64,000 nucleotides of DNA from Candidatus Chlorohelix allophototropha (GCF_030389965.1 NZ_CP128399.1:1302001-1366000), one strand, 5' to 3'; positions 48,208 through 57,021 are shown, numbered from the stretch's first letter. Notes: generated by a model from the sequence alone, not told the origin. Program-made: numbers and translations.

Positions 48208-48228
48208 GTACTGCTGGAAGGAATTACT

Positions 48229-48771
48229 TTGACGCAACCCTCTCCGTCCACCTCCGGATTCTCCCGCAAAAAAAACTTCGACCCGGCTACGGTGGTAGAT
48301 TTTGTAAGCCATTCCGCCTCACAAACTCGCTCTACCGGAGTTGTGCTAGGTAAGTTGGCGCAACCCGGCGATATTATTTTGCTGGCGGGCGAACTAGGCG
48401 CAGGTAAAACTACCCTTACCAAAGGTATAGCCGAAGGTCTGGACATCAAGGGTATCGTTAATTCACCTACTTTTACGCTGGTGAACGAATACCGCGGAAG
48501 AATCCCGCTTTACCATATGGATTGTTATCGCCTTGAAAACGGACGTGACGCGCTCGATTTCGGAGTGGAAGAATACCTGTATGGGGATGGTCTGACGGTT
48601 ATAGAATGGGCAGAACGCATTGAGGATGTTTTGCCGAAAGAAACCCTCACGGTGCGCCTTACTACACTGAATGAAACCAAGCGGGGAATACGCCTTGAGC
48701 CGATAGGGGAGCGTTACATCACTTTTGTTGCTAGATTTAAGGAAGAAGCCTTCGGGATATACAAATCATGA
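48229..48771 (+). CDS. tsaE: tRNA threonylcarbamoyladenosine biosynthesis ATPase TsaE
   Basis: TsaE is the ATPase that drives turnover of the TsaB-TsaD complex in making t6A37 of tRNA. Walker A is GELGAGKTTLTKGIAEGL near residue 50. NSPTFTLVNEY follows near 80, and HMDCYRL is the Walker B-like region. It has 180 residues with a short N-terminal extension of about 20 residues. The TTG at 48229 follows GGAAGGA by six bases. It overlaps tsaB by four bases (ATGA). Confidence 0.95.
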   Translation: MTQPSPSTSGFSRKKNFDPATVVDFVSHSASQTRSTGVVLGKLAQPGDIILLAGELGAGKTTLTKGIAEGLDIKGIVNSPTFTLVNEYRGRIPLYHMDCYRLENGRDALDFGVEEYLYGDGLTVIEWAERIEDVLPKETLTVRLTTLNETKRGIRLEPIGERYITFVARFKEEAFGIYKS

Positions 48772-49436
48772 TTATCGCTTTCGACACTTCAACCGCATAT
48801 GCCGGAGTAGCGCTGTTCCGCGAGGATGGGCTATTGGCAGAATGTAACTGGCGCGCACATCGCGACCAAACCACCCAGTTGTTACCCATGACCAAAAAAT
48901 TGCTCGAAAGCCAAAACCTGAAGCCCGATACCATAACCGGGGTAGCGGTAGCATTGGGTCCCGGTTCATTCAACGGTTTACGGGTAGGAGTCAGCACTGC
49001 AAAGGGCATGGCGTTGGCGTTGGGCTTGCCGCTTTACGGAGTAAGCAGCCTTGATATGCTGGCATACCAACACAGCTACCTGAACGGCAACCTTTGTACT
49101 ATCATTGAAGCAGGAAGAGGCAGGCTCGGAATCGGATTTTATAAGGTGAAAAACGGCAAGTGGAACAGGCAGGGCGACTACGAGAATGTAACGGCAAGTG
49201 AATTGGCAACCAAAATTAGCGTCCCTACCTTTATCGCCGGTGAACTTACCGTCGCTCAGTTGCAAGAATTAGAGAGTTTAACCGGAAAAAATGTCCAGAT
49301 ATTACCCGCCGCCGCAAGCCTTCGACGCGCTGGTTATCTGGCGGAAATGAGTTGGCTAAGGCTAAAACAGGGCGATATGGGCGATGATATTGCCGATTTA
49401 CAACCTATTTATTTGCATCAACCCGTCAAGCAGTAG
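48768..49436 (+). CDS. tsaB: tRNA threonylcarbamoyladenosine biosynthesis protein TsaB
   Basis: TsaB is the ASKHA-fold partner of TsaD in t6A synthesis. It starts with IIAFDTSTAYAGVAL and has the family segment GVAVALGPGSFNGLRVGVSTAKGMA split over residues 60-84. The length of 222 residues is normal. The start overlaps tsaE and rimI begins 11 bases after it. tsaD is not in the window. Confidence 0.95.
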   Translation: MIIAFDTSTAYAGVALFREDGLLAECNWRAHRDQTTQLLPMTKKLLESQNLKPDTITGVAVALGPGSFNGLRVGVSTAKGMALALGLPLYGVSSLDMLAYQHSYLNGNLCTIIEAGRGRLGIGFYKVKNGKWNRQGDYENVTASELATKISVPTFIAGELTVAQLQELESLTGKNVQILPAAASLRRAGYLAEMSWLRLKQGDMGDDIADLQPIYLHQPVKQ

Positions 49437-49447
49437 AGGAGTACAGG

Positions 49448-50131
49448 ATGCCTTTCTTGATCGAGTCTATGCGAGTTGAAGACATCCCCGAAGTGGTGGA
49501 AATTGAACGAATCTGTTTTGCCACGCCTTGGCCCGCCAGTGCGTACCGACGTGAACTGCAAAATACCAGTTCAACCCGTTACGTGGTAGTTCGTCAACTT
49601 GAAAACGAGTCAGAAGCGCCCACCGACACCGAACCGCCTTTTCTCGACCGCCTGATGTCACACTTGGATAATACCCGCCCCGATAAACCATCCCCCGCCA
49701 CTGCTAACCCGGTGGTTGGTTATGCCGGACTTTGGATGATGATGGATGAAGCCCATATAACAACAATCGGGGTTCACCCTTTATACCGAGGCAAGCGATT
49801 GGGTGAGCTAATGCTGGTGGGCTTGATTGATATTGCCATGCAGTTGGGTTCAAGCTGGCTAACCCTTGAGGTACGAGTCAGCAATAACGTGGCGCAAAAC
49901 CTCTATCGAAAATATTATTTCGATGTTAAGGGAGTGCGCCGCAAATATTACACCGATAACGATGAAGATGCCTATGTAATGTGGACTGATAATATTACTA
50001 CCCCAGAATATCGGCAGCGTTATTACCAAACTAAACGCGAGCTTCTTGATTCACTGGCAAATCAAGGTGAAGTAACGCCTGTTCCAGATGCCTTTGCGCC
50101 GCTGGTAGACTCTCCTTCGCCCGCTTCGTAA
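49448..50131 (+). CDS. rimI: ribosomal-protein-alanine N-acetyltransferase, RimI-like
   Basis: The protein has the GNAT fold: N-terminal IPEVVEIERICFATPWPASAYRREL (residues about 13-37), the beta-strand ITTIGVHPLYRGKRLGELML with the acetyl-CoA loop RGKRLG near 115, and LEVRVSNNVAQNLYRKYYF near 139. RimI acetylates the N-terminal Ala of ribosomal protein S18. At 227 residues it is longer than the usual 150, through an insert near residues 55-85 and a C-terminal tail of about 50. Its place after tsaB is the usual bacterial order. Confidence 0.9.
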   Translation: MPFLIESMRVEDIPEVVEIERICFATPWPASAYRRELQNTSSTRYVVVRQLENESEAPTDTEPPFLDRLMSHLDNTRPDKPSPATANPVVGYAGLWMMMDEAHITTIGVHPLYRGKRLGELMLVGLIDIAMQLGSSWLTLEVRVSNNVAQNLYRKYYFDVKGVRRKYYTDNDEDAYVMWTDNITTPEYRQRYYQTKRELLDSLANQGEVTPVPDAFAPLVDSPSPAS

Positions 50132-50154
50132 AAAGCCGAGCGCGGGGCACAATC

Positions 50155-50592
50155 TTAAACTAAAGCACGCAACGACAAAGTAGCGATAAAGCTACCTGCT
50201 ACCTTGCGATCTCCCGTAGCATCCACCGCTTGCACTTGCGCCTCAATATAGCCCTTACCCGCCTCTTCATATTTGCTAACCACATAACCGCTACAGGTTA
50301 TTACATCGCCAAGGCGAGTCATGTTCTGAAAGCGCACCCGAAAGCGGCGCAAATTCGTTGGGTCACCCAGATAATCACTAACCATTTGACCTACAAAGCC
50401 CATAATCAGCATTCCATGTGCGATAGTACCGCCAATACCAACCGCCTTGCCAACATCCGAGTCGGTGTGGAGTGGGTTAAAATCGCCTGATGCGCCCGCA
50501 TAGCGCACCAATTGAACATGAGTTACGGGCGCTTTGGTAAGAGAAGGAAGTTGATCGCCTATTTGCACATCCTCAAAATACAGTTTGTTCAT
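50155..50592 (-). CDS. MaoC-family (R)-hydratase
   Basis: The 145-residue hot-dog protein carries the hydratase-2 motif YAGASGDFNPLHTD (about residues 31-44), with the Asp and His of the active site. IAHGMLIMGFVGQM follows. Such enzymes hydrate trans-2-enoyl-CoA or dehydrate 3-hydroxyacyl-CoA/ACP. It lies 12 bases after the other MaoC-like gene and together they resemble the HadA/HadB-type heterodimers of actinobacteria. Confidence 0.92.
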   Translation of the reverse strand: MNKLYFEDVQIGDQLPSLTKAPVTHVQLVRYAGASGDFNPLHTDSDVGKAVGIGGTIAHGMLIMGFVGQMVSDYLGDPTNLRRFRVRFQNMTRLGDVITCSGYVVSKYEEAGKGYIEAQVQAVDATGDRKVAGSFIATLSLRALV

Positions 50593-50604
50593 GTGCTTTT
50601 CCCC

Positions 50605-51051
50605 CTAACGCGCCACTACCACCTGATGCCCATGTAAAACTTCTTCCCCACGCTGGTTAGTATGCACTACCTCGAAAAGGATTATTTCCAACTTGCCGGT
50701 ATTGCCCTGTTTTTCCTCGACACTTTTCAGGGTGATAGTGCTGGTAATGGTATCCCCGGCGTACACCGGCGCAAGATAGGTATAATCTTCCTCGCCATGC
50801 AAAAGGCGCGGACTTGGCACACCCAACGCATCTGGAATAGAAAATCCTTCATTATTACCCCAGATATTTACCACGGTGGGAAAGGTGGGCGGCACCGGGA
50901 TAGCAGGATAACCGGCGGCGTGTGCCGCTTCCTCGCTGCGATAAATAGGGTTGGGATCACCAATTGCGCTCACAAACTCACGAATTTTGCCCTTCTCAAT
51001 CTCAAAGGTATAGGTAGACAGAACCTTACCGATTAACTCGCGATTAACCAT
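50605..51051 (-). CDS. MaoC-like dehydratase, FAS1/HadA-type N-terminal subunit
   Basis: The 148-residue protein is a hot-dog-fold relative of HadA/HadC subunits. YTFEIEKGKIREFVSAIGD and PIPVPPTFPTV (about residues 50-60) are typical, as is LHGEEDYTYLAPVYAGDTI (about 84-102). It lacks the D-x4-H hydratase motif of its neighbour. It probably makes a heterodimer with the hydratase encoded next and supplies the acyl-binding part. The ATG at 51051 follows GGAGGA. Confidence 0.9.
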   Translation of the reverse strand: MVNRELIGKVLSTYTFEIEKGKIREFVSAIGDPNPIYRSEEAAHAAGYPAIPVPPTFPTVVNIWGNNEGFSIPDALGVPSPRLLHGEEDYTYLAPVYAGDTITSTITLKSVEEKQGNTGKLEIILFEVVHTNQRGEEVLHGHQVVVAR

Positions 51052-51137
51052 TCTTCCTCCTTATTTTCCAAACAGGGGTATTTTTGATGGCACGAATGTT
51101 AGCAGAAGAGAAGGCAGGCTGCAAACTTGTATGAAAT

Positions 51138-51162
51138 AAAAAAGGACCGGTATCGCCGGCCC
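51138..51162 (-). terminator. minus-strand terminator-like hairpin upstream of the MaoC genes
   Basis: On the minus strand GGGCCGG and CCGGTCC (one G-U pair) form a stem over CGATA, followed by TTTTTT. It lies about 87 bases before the MaoC start and no minus-strand gene ends near it. It may attenuate the MaoC transcript or end a small RNA. Confidence 0.65.
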
Positions 51163-51356
51163 GTTGGGAAACGTAGTTGGGTATCTGTCTGGTGAATAGT
51201 TCGTGTTGTGTATCACTGCACTATTGGTTCGAGCGTTGGAAACTTTTTATTTTTTCTTTCGCCCACTAACACTATAGCGCTGGAATGTTACGGGGGTTTT
51301 ACGGGAGTTTTACAGGAGTGTGACGAAACTATAATGTTTATTACAAAATAGGGTTG

Positions 51357-51365
51357 TGTTATACT
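51357..51365 (+). promoter_or_regulatory. deoC extended -10 promoter element
   Basis: TGTTATACT is an extended -10 element 39 bases before the deoC start. The -35 position reads TTTATT, a weak match. Confidence 0.5.
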
Positions 51366-51403
51366 AATTAAAAAGCGTTACGCACATATTGGAGGAAAAC
51401 ACC

Positions 51404-52144
51404 ATGTCTGAAAACCCGACCGATGTAGTGACCGAAGAAACTCCAAAACTCAATGTTGAACCTGGAAAACTAGTTACGATGATAGACCATACGTTGCTAA
51501 AGCCCCAAGCAACCGAAGCCGACATCAAACGACTATGTGAAGAAGCACGTTTCTACGCATTCGGCGCTGTATGTGTCAATCCCATCTATGTGAAGTTATG
51601 TGTAAGGGAATTGGCGGGTTCTAATGTAAAAGTTTGCACAGTAGCAGGTTTCCCATTGGGTGCAAACGTGGAAGCCATCAAAGTTTCCGAAGCGCAAACC
51701 GCTATAAATCATGGGGCTAAAGAAGTGGACATGGTTATCAATATCGGGTTGCTCAAGGCGGGTGAATTTGATCTGGTAAAGCGTGAAATTTCCAGCGTGG
51801 CGCACCATTGCCATACCGGACGCTCCATCTGCAAAGTCATAATTGAAGCCGCGCTATTGGAAGAAGCCGAGAAAATCAAAGCCTGTGAACTGGCAAAAGA
51901 AGCGGGCGCAGATTTTGTAAAAACCAGTACCGGTTTTGTACCGGGTGGCGGCGCGCGCGCAGTTGATGTACGCCTAATGCGCAACGTGGTAGGTCCGAAG
52001 ATGGGTGTAAAAGCCTCTGGCGGTATCCGCAACCTTGATGATGTGTTAAAGCTCATCGCAGCGGGTGCAACTCGTCTCGGCACCAGTAGCAGCGTAAAAA
52101 TTATGCAGGAATTGCTGCACCCTAGCGAACCCTCAGAAGAATAA
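51404..52144 (+). CDS. deoC: deoxyribose-phosphate aldolase
   Basis: DeoC splits deoxyribose-5-phosphate into glyceraldehyde-3-phosphate and acetaldehyde in nucleoside breakdown. The Schiff-base Lys lies in DFVKTSTGF near residue 175, and GVKASGGIR supplies the second Lys near 204. KVIIEAALL and VCVNP are family blocks. The protein is 246 residues. The ATG at 51404 follows GGAGG by eight bases; a TTG at 51389 would lie before that site and is rejected. Confidence 0.96.
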   Translation: MSENPTDVVTEETPKLNVEPGKLVTMIDHTLLKPQATEADIKRLCEEARFYAFGAVCVNPIYVKLCVRELAGSNVKVCTVAGFPLGANVEAIKVSEAQTAINHGAKEVDMVINIGLLKAGEFDLVKREISSVAHHCHTGRSICKVIIEAALLEEAEKIKACELAKEAGADFVKTSTGFVPGGGARAVDVRLMRNVVGPKMGVKASGGIRNLDDVLKLIAAGATRLGTSSSVKIMQELLHPSEPSEE

Positions 52145-52159
52145 AAATTTGGGCAAATA

Positions 52160-52186
52160 AAAGGGCGCACCTTGCGATGCGCCTTT
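52160..52186 (+). terminator. first hairpin after deoC
   Basis: AAAGGGCGCA and TGCGCCTTT pair with one bulged G and are followed by ATAC. It starts about 15 bases past the deoC stop. Confidence 0.55.
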
Positions 52187-52202
52187 ATACTAATCTTGAG
52201 GT

Positions 52203-52225
52203 AGCGGTTAGCCAACCGCTTTTTT
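52203..52225 (+). terminator. intrinsic terminator after deoC
   Basis: AGCGGTT (52203-52209) pairs with AACCGCT (52214-52220) over AGCC, followed by TTTTT. This ends deoC transcription just before the convergent lipoprotein gene's stop. Confidence 0.75.
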
Positions 52226-54026
52226 ATTTCACCGGGAAGTGAATATAAATCGTGCTATTAGACTCGGTAGTTCCGGACTTGCTACCGCCCACCACACTCT
52301 TAAGATCGGTCAGTTTGCCACTGATTGCGGTTAACTGTTGCTGGTTTTTAGCATTATCGGGGGAGGATGGCATACTTGCCGCTACCGCAAAGGCTTGCTG
52401 CGCATCCACGAAGAAATAGCCTTTGTTGCTATCCGGCACGCTGGCTTTTACTTTGGTGAACTCGGCATAGCTTGCGCCCTTGCTAAAGTTCGTACCACCT
52501 GTAGCAGAAGTGATAGTCGCCTCAGTTTGGTCAGATGCGGTGCTGATAAAGACATAATTGCCCGCCACGCCCATTTCTAGAGTAGTAGATTTGCCGTTGT
52601 TTTTGGTGGTATCTTTAGGAGTCATCACGCCGGATTTATAGGTTACACCACCAAAAGTTTTCTGGTCGAACTTGACGGTTGCATCGGGCGATTTCTCAAG
52701 CGCCGCCGCCAATTTATCCAGCGAAGCCTGTGCCGAAGCCTTATCGGTCACCGCGGTCAAGAAACCAACGCCCACTTTCTGGTCAGTGGTAGAAGGCACG
52801 GCAAATACCGCGAATTCGCCCGCGAACAGCGGCGCAATATCCTTTTGGATACTCAACCCGGAGTTAGTTTCAAATTTGGTAAGTGCGTCGGTAATCTGTT
52901 TAGTCTGGTCGCTCGGCATCTGCGACAACATACTATTTAGCTGATCGTACGCGCTCTTGCCATCCTGCCCATTGGCAAAGAAGAAGGTCTTTTCTGGCAA
53001 CGCCTCAAGAATTTTGCCAGACACAGCGGGTTTGCTCAACGAGGCTTTAATCTCAGGGGTGAGCTTGCTTTCGTCATAAGCCTCGTACACATCCACCTTC
53101 AAGCCCTCGTCGGCAGCAGAAAATGCCATGCCCATGCCCTTCAAGTAATCCTTATTCATTGAAGTCGTGCTCTGGGACATATTGGGTATCGCAGACATTG
53201 CGCTAGAGGCACTAGCGGCATCTGTGTACATAAAGCCGAGATTTGTGGTTGGCAATTTGGCAGCAACCGCTTTGTACTGAGCATTCGCGGAAAGGCTAGT
53301 TCCGGCAGTCTGGTCTATCGCATTTTTAGCAGCGGTAGAACCAAGCGTCAGGAAAAGCTTATCATTTCCTACCGCCACCGAAAGCTGGAGTACAAACAGG
53401 TTCAGATTGTAAATGGTGTAATCCTTATAAGTTTCGATAGTCGGTTTGATATTCAAACCGGAGGTATTGCCACCAAGCGCTGAACCGAGTAACTTGTTTA
53501 CAAAGACATCGGCTTTAGCTTTATCTTTTACCTGCACTGCCACCATCAAAGGAATATCAAACGAAGCCATAGCCATATTGGGGGTCGGGGTCGGGCTGCT
53601 ACTGGATTTTCCGGTCATACTGCCAAGACTACCGACGAGTTTCCCTAGCTTTTGCATATCGGTCACACCAATTGCGGCCTCATTGCCAAGCCATGGGCGT
53701 ACATCTTTCTCAAAATCAATCTGCCCGGTAGTGGTGGAAGATGCCAGATTTAAACTCTTGAGCGAATCCTGAATCTCAGGAATTGCCGAAATATAATCTA
53801 TCATCTTCTTTGCGCTTAGGGATTGTGCGCTATTCTGATCGGTGTTCAGACTGACAAAAAGCGAGGTAGTGCCGGGGAAGTTGGCAGCCAACGCGCTGTT
53901 ATAGCCCAGATTGGAATTTTGAGCCGGACTGGTTTGGTTATTATCGCCGCAAGCTGCCAGTAGCAGACCGAGGCTTAGTAACGCGACCAGAAACAGGCTA
54001 AAGCGAGATGCTTTTCGGTAGGACAT
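52224..54026 (-). CDS. DUF3352 lipoprotein
   Basis: The 600-residue protein begins with a lipoprotein signal: basic MSYRKASRF, a hydrophobic stretch and the lipobox LLAAC with Cys26. The body matches DUF3352, with repeated segments such as NTDQN, PLMVAVQVKDKAKADVFVNKLL and GYFFVDAQQAFAVA. The function of the family is unknown. It probably faces the outside, anchored by the acylated Cys. Related repeats within the protein suggest internal duplication of an alpha/beta unit. Confidence 0.9.
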   Translation of the reverse strand: MSYRKASRFSLFLVALLSLGLLLAACGDNNQTSPAQNSNLGYNSALAANFPGTTSLFVSLNTDQNSAQSLSAKKMIDYISAIPEIQDSLKSLNLASSTTTGQIDFEKDVRPWLGNEAAIGVTDMQKLGKLVGSLGSMTGKSSSSPTPTPNMAMASFDIPLMVAVQVKDKAKADVFVNKLLGSALGGNTSGLNIKPTIETYKDYTIYNLNLFVLQLSVAVGNDKLFLTLGSTAAKNAIDQTAGTSLSANAQYKAVAAKLPTTNLGFMYTDAASASSAMSAIPNMSQSTTSMNKDYLKGMGMAFSAADEGLKVDVYEAYDESKLTPEIKASLSKPAVSGKILEALPEKTFFFANGQDGKSAYDQLNSMLSQMPSDQTKQITDALTKFETNSGLSIQKDIAPLFAGEFAVFAVPSTTDQKVGVGFLTAVTDKASAQASLDKLAAALEKSPDATVKFDQKTFGGVTYKSGVMTPKDTTKNNGKSTTLEMGVAGNYVFISTASDQTEATITSATGGTNFSKGASYAEFTKVKASVPDSNKGYFFVDAQQAFAVAASMPSSPDNAKNQQQLTAISGKLTDLKSVVGGSKSGTTESNSTIYIHFPVK

Positions 54027-54416
54027 ATCTTAATTCTCCCATTTCATTACGATTCATCTAATGTTCACAATCATGATATACGTTCGTGCAAGCCAAATCG
54101 TTTCTCATTTCTCTTTGATTTGCAAAACATTAATCTAGCTAACCGATTTGTGCTAATTGTCCTAAAATCACCGATTAATTTCTGTCAAAATGACAATTGT
54201 TATTAACAGTAGAAATTGTATATTCTTACCTTTAAGATTAATTTTGAAGCCTACTCCAAAATCCCAAAAGTTGTTTCAAAAAATCCTACTCAATATGAGC
54301 TTGTAATCAGGAATGAGTTGCCTGACACCTCCTGTTAAAGCTATATCTAACTTCCTAAAATTGTTCGGGTTATAAATTCAAGCTACACACTTTATATATC
54401 ATATCAGGAATCAAGA
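54027..54416. other. divergent intergenic region
   Basis: These 390 bases between the lipoprotein gene (minus) and the glutaminase gene (plus) are AT-rich. The only small feature is a TGTCA-AAA-TGACA palindrome at 54183-54195, a weak operator candidate. I see no gene. Confidence 0.45.
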
Positions 54417-55424
54417 ATGAATAAACAAGACGATCGTAACGACCTCGAAATATTAGTAAGTGAAATGAAAGCCATCAAATCTCCCTTACGCCGCTATCTA
54501 AACGAATTGTATGCCAAATACAAAACCTTAGACGAGGGTAAAGTGGCAGATTATATACCCGAACTGGCTAAAGCTAAGCCAGATTGGTTTTCTATTTGTG
54601 TGGTAAAAACGAATGGGCAGGTTTTTGAGGTGGGTGATAGTCGCCAGGACTTTACTATCCAATCTATGTCCAAACCATTTATGTACGGGCTTGCGCTCGA
54701 ACAACATGGGCGCGAATTTGTAAGCACGAAAGTAGGGGTTGAGCCTACCGGTGAAGCTTTCAACTCCATTATTTTAGATGAAGCCTCTAACCGACCTTTC
54801 AACCCGATGGTAAATGCCGGAGCAATTGCTACTGCGGCTCTTATCAGGGGCGAGGATCCGCCCACCCGGCTCAACAGGGTGCTTGATATGTTCGAACGCT
54901 ATACCGGACGAAAAGCAAGTGTGGATATAGCAGTTTTCGCTTCGGAAAAGCAAACCGGGAATCGCAATCGAGCTATCGGTTATTTGATGCTTAACTTTGG
55001 AATGGTTCCGCCAAACCTAGATGAGTCACTAGACCTTTATTTCCAGCAATGCTCTTTATTGGTCAATTGCCGCGATATGGCTGTTATGGCTGCAACCCTA
55101 GCCAACAACGGGATTAATCCTACCACCGGGCAACGCGCTGTAGAAGCACAGTATATTCCTGATATTCTCAGTGTAATGTACACCAGTGGAATGTATAACT
55201 ATGCCGGGCAATGGGCTTACAGTGTAGGTATTCCCGCAAAAAGCGGGGTAAGTGGAGGAATAATAGGGGTAGTACCGGGTAAATTAGGGATTGCCGTATT
55301 TTCACCGCTCCTTGACTCTCAGGGAAACAGCGTAAGAGGCATAAAGGTATGCGAACAATTATCTCGCGAACTGGGATTGCATATTTTTAATTTGAGCAAC
55401 CAACAAAGCGAGCTACTGGATTAG
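54417..55424 (+). CDS. glsA: glutaminase
   Basis: The 335-residue serine-dependent beta-lactamase-fold enzyme turns glutamine into glutamate and ammonia. The SxxK motif is SMSK within [15 protein letters not shown] (about residues 82-96). [19 protein letters not shown] and AKSGVSGGI are family signatures. It is slightly longer than the usual 310 through an N-terminal helix. It is 30 bases before the MinD-like gene and probably cotranscribed with the next two genes. Confidence 0.94.
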   Translation: MNKQDDRNDLEILVSEMKAIKSPLRRYLNELYAKYKTLDEGKVADYIPELAKAKPDWFSICVVKTNGQVFEVGDSRQDFTIQSMSKPFMYGLALEQHGREFVSTKVGVEPTGEAFNSIILDEASNRPFNPMVNAGAIATAALIRGEDPPTRLNRVLDMFERYTGRKASVDIAVFASEKQTGNRNRAIGYLMLNFGMVPPNLDESLDLYFQQCSLLVNCRDMAVMAATLANNGINPTTGQRAVEAQYIPDILSVMYTSGMYNYAGQWAYSVGIPAKSGVSGGIIGVVPGKLGIAVFSPLLDSQGNSVRGIKVCEQLSRELGLHIFNLSNQQSELLD

Positions 55425-55454
55425 AAATAGTGATAGGTTTAGGAACAGGAAAAC

Positions 55455-56231
55455 ATGGGTAAAATTATTTCGATTCACTCTTATCGGGGCGGCACCGGTA
55501 AATCAAATATAACTGCTAATCTGGCGGCTACAGTGGCTATGCAAAGGCAACGTGTTGCTATTATAGATACAGATATTCAATCGCCCGGAATACATATTCT
55601 TTTCGGTATGGACGAGGATGATTTATCGCCTTGTCTCAACGATTTTTTATATGGGAAATGTAGTATCAAAGAAGCGGCACACGATGTTACTTCTCGGTTA
55701 GTAGATTCGGAAGGGACTGATATATCAGGGGGTGGGAAGCTTTATCTATTGCCGTCCAGCATCAAGGCAGGCGATATTGCCCGAATATTGCGGGAAGGTT
55801 ATAAGGCGCATTTGTTAAATGATGGGTTAATTGAGTTAATTGAGGTGCTTAACCTTGACTATCTATTCATTGATACGCATCCCGGCTTAAATGATGAAAC
55901 CTTGCTGTCTATCGCCATTTCAGACGATTTGCTGCTAATTATGAGACCTGACCGACAAGACTATCAGGGAACTGCCGTTACTGTGGAAGTAGCCCGCAAA
56001 TTGGATGTAGAAAATATGCTGATGGTGATAAACAAGGCGCTGCCAGAGATGGATTTTGACGGTCTAAAACATTCGGTTGAGGAGATTTATAAAGCAGAAG
56101 TAATCGCAGTATTACCCTCTTCGGATGACTTGATTCGAGCCGGTAGCGCTGGTCTGTTTAGTCTGAAGAATCCGCAGCATCCTTTCAGTCAAGGAATAAC
56201 TGCTATTGCAGCGCGACTGATAAGGCAGTAA
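55455..56231 (+). CDS. MinD/ParA-like ATPase
   Basis: The 258-residue P-loop ATPase starts with SIHSYRGGTGKSNITANLAA. This is a deviant Walker A in which the signature Lys of KGGxGK is replaced by Arg. The DTDIQSPGIH (A') and FIDTHPGLNDETLL (Walker B region) motifs are intact. No partner of the ParB, MinE or CpaF kind is nearby. The next gene (11 bases on) encodes a cyclic-nucleotide-binding protein, as in some cyanobacteria and Chloroflexota from general knowledge. The role is probably in regulation or polar localisation and remains unproven. Confidence 0.9.
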   Translation: MGKIISIHSYRGGTGKSNITANLAATVAMQRQRVAIIDTDIQSPGIHILFGMDEDDLSPCLNDFLYGKCSIKEAAHDVTSRLVDSEGTDISGGGKLYLLPSSIKAGDIARILREGYKAHLLNDGLIELIEVLNLDYLFIDTHPGLNDETLLSIAISDDLLLIMRPDRQDYQGTAVTVEVARKLDVENMLMVINKALPEMDFDGLKHSVEEIYKAEVIAVLPSSDDLIRAGSAGLFSLKNPQHPFSQGITAIAARLIRQ

Positions 56232-56241
56232 GGGGTTAGAA

Positions 56242-57021
56242 GTGGTAAAAACAACCGAAAAGATAGAATTTCTTCGGGGAGTGGGTATCTTTGGCGATGC
56301 TACCGATGAGATGCTCCAAGAGATGCTGAACCTACTGGTTGATGTGGAAGTGCCTATCGGGCAAACCATTTTCCAGAAAGGAGACCTCGGGGACTCCATG
56401 TTTATTGTTCGGGAAGGAATCATGCGAGTCCATATAGATGAACATACCCTCGGTATTGTCGAAAAGGGTAACTTTTTTGGTGAAATGGCGGTGTTGGACT
56501 CTGAAACCCGAAGCGCTTCTATTACCGCTATAACAAATACCCATCTTTGGTGTCTGAGCCAACAGAACCTATACTCCCTAATGTCCAAAAGGCAAGAGGT
56601 AGTACAAGGAATAATTCAATTGCTGTGTTCGCGCCTTCGCACCCGTATTAAAACCAGTTTTGATGACTTCCAGTATATGCAACAGTTTTCAAAGGTAATC
56701 AACGCTGCTATCGCCCTAGAAGATGGCAAATACCAACCTGAGATTCTTGATGGGGTAATTCAGCGCACCGACCCACTAGGACAGCTTGCCCGGATTTTTG
56801 GGCATATGGCACAGGAGGTATATAATCGTGAGCAAACTTTGAAACGACAGGTGCAAGAGCTAAAGATAGAAATCGATCAAGTGAAGTTAGCGCACCAAAT
56901 CAGCCAGATTACCGATAACGATAATTTCAGCGATTTGCAAGCTCAAGCGCGCGACCTTCGCAAAAAAAGGTTCACTTCAAACAAACAACCCTTTGAAACC
57001 GATAGCCTGAGCGAGTTATAA
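56242..57021 (+). CDS. cyclic nucleotide-binding (CNB) domain protein
   Basis: The 259-residue protein has a CNB domain (about residues 10-130), with the phosphate-binding cassette region in FFGEMAVLDSETRSASI. A helical tail follows, with the coiled-coil motif TLKRQVQELKIEIDQVKLA (about 196-214) and then ITDNDNFSDLQAQARDLR. This tail motif recurs in CNB, FHA and cyclase-linked proteins. There is no DNA-binding HTH, so it is not a CRP-type activator; it probably senses cNMP and binds another protein. The GTG start at 56242 lies 10 bases after the ATPase stop. Confidence 0.88.
   Translation: MVKTTEKIEFLRGVGIFGDATDEMLQEMLNLLVDVEVPIGQTIFQKGDLGDSMFIVREGIMRVHIDEHTLGIVEKGNFFGEMAVLDSETRSASITAITNTHLWCLSQQNLYSLMSKRQEVVQGIIQLLCSRLRTRIKTSFDDFQYMQQFSKVINAAIALEDGKYQPEILDGVIQRTDPLGQLARIFGHMAQEVYNREQTLKRQVQELKIEIDQVKLAHQISQITDNDNFSDLQAQARDLRKKRFTSNKQPFETDSLSEL

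Larger units (their letters stand above)
51052..51403. other. divergent intergenic region
   Basis: The region of 352 bases between the MaoC gene (minus) and deoC (plus) holds the terminator-like hairpin at 51138-51162, repeated GGGAGTTTTAC-like units near 51290-51320 and the deoC -10. No gene is seen. Confidence 0.5.

Noticed and set aside
51290-51320. GGGAGTTTTAC-like repeats as operator sites
   Set aside because: Only two or three short degenerate copies occur and they do not form a symmetric site; not strong enough to call.
54183-54195. TGTCA-AAA-TGACA palindrome as an operator
   Set aside because: Such a short palindrome is expected by chance in AT-rich DNA and is far from both start codons.
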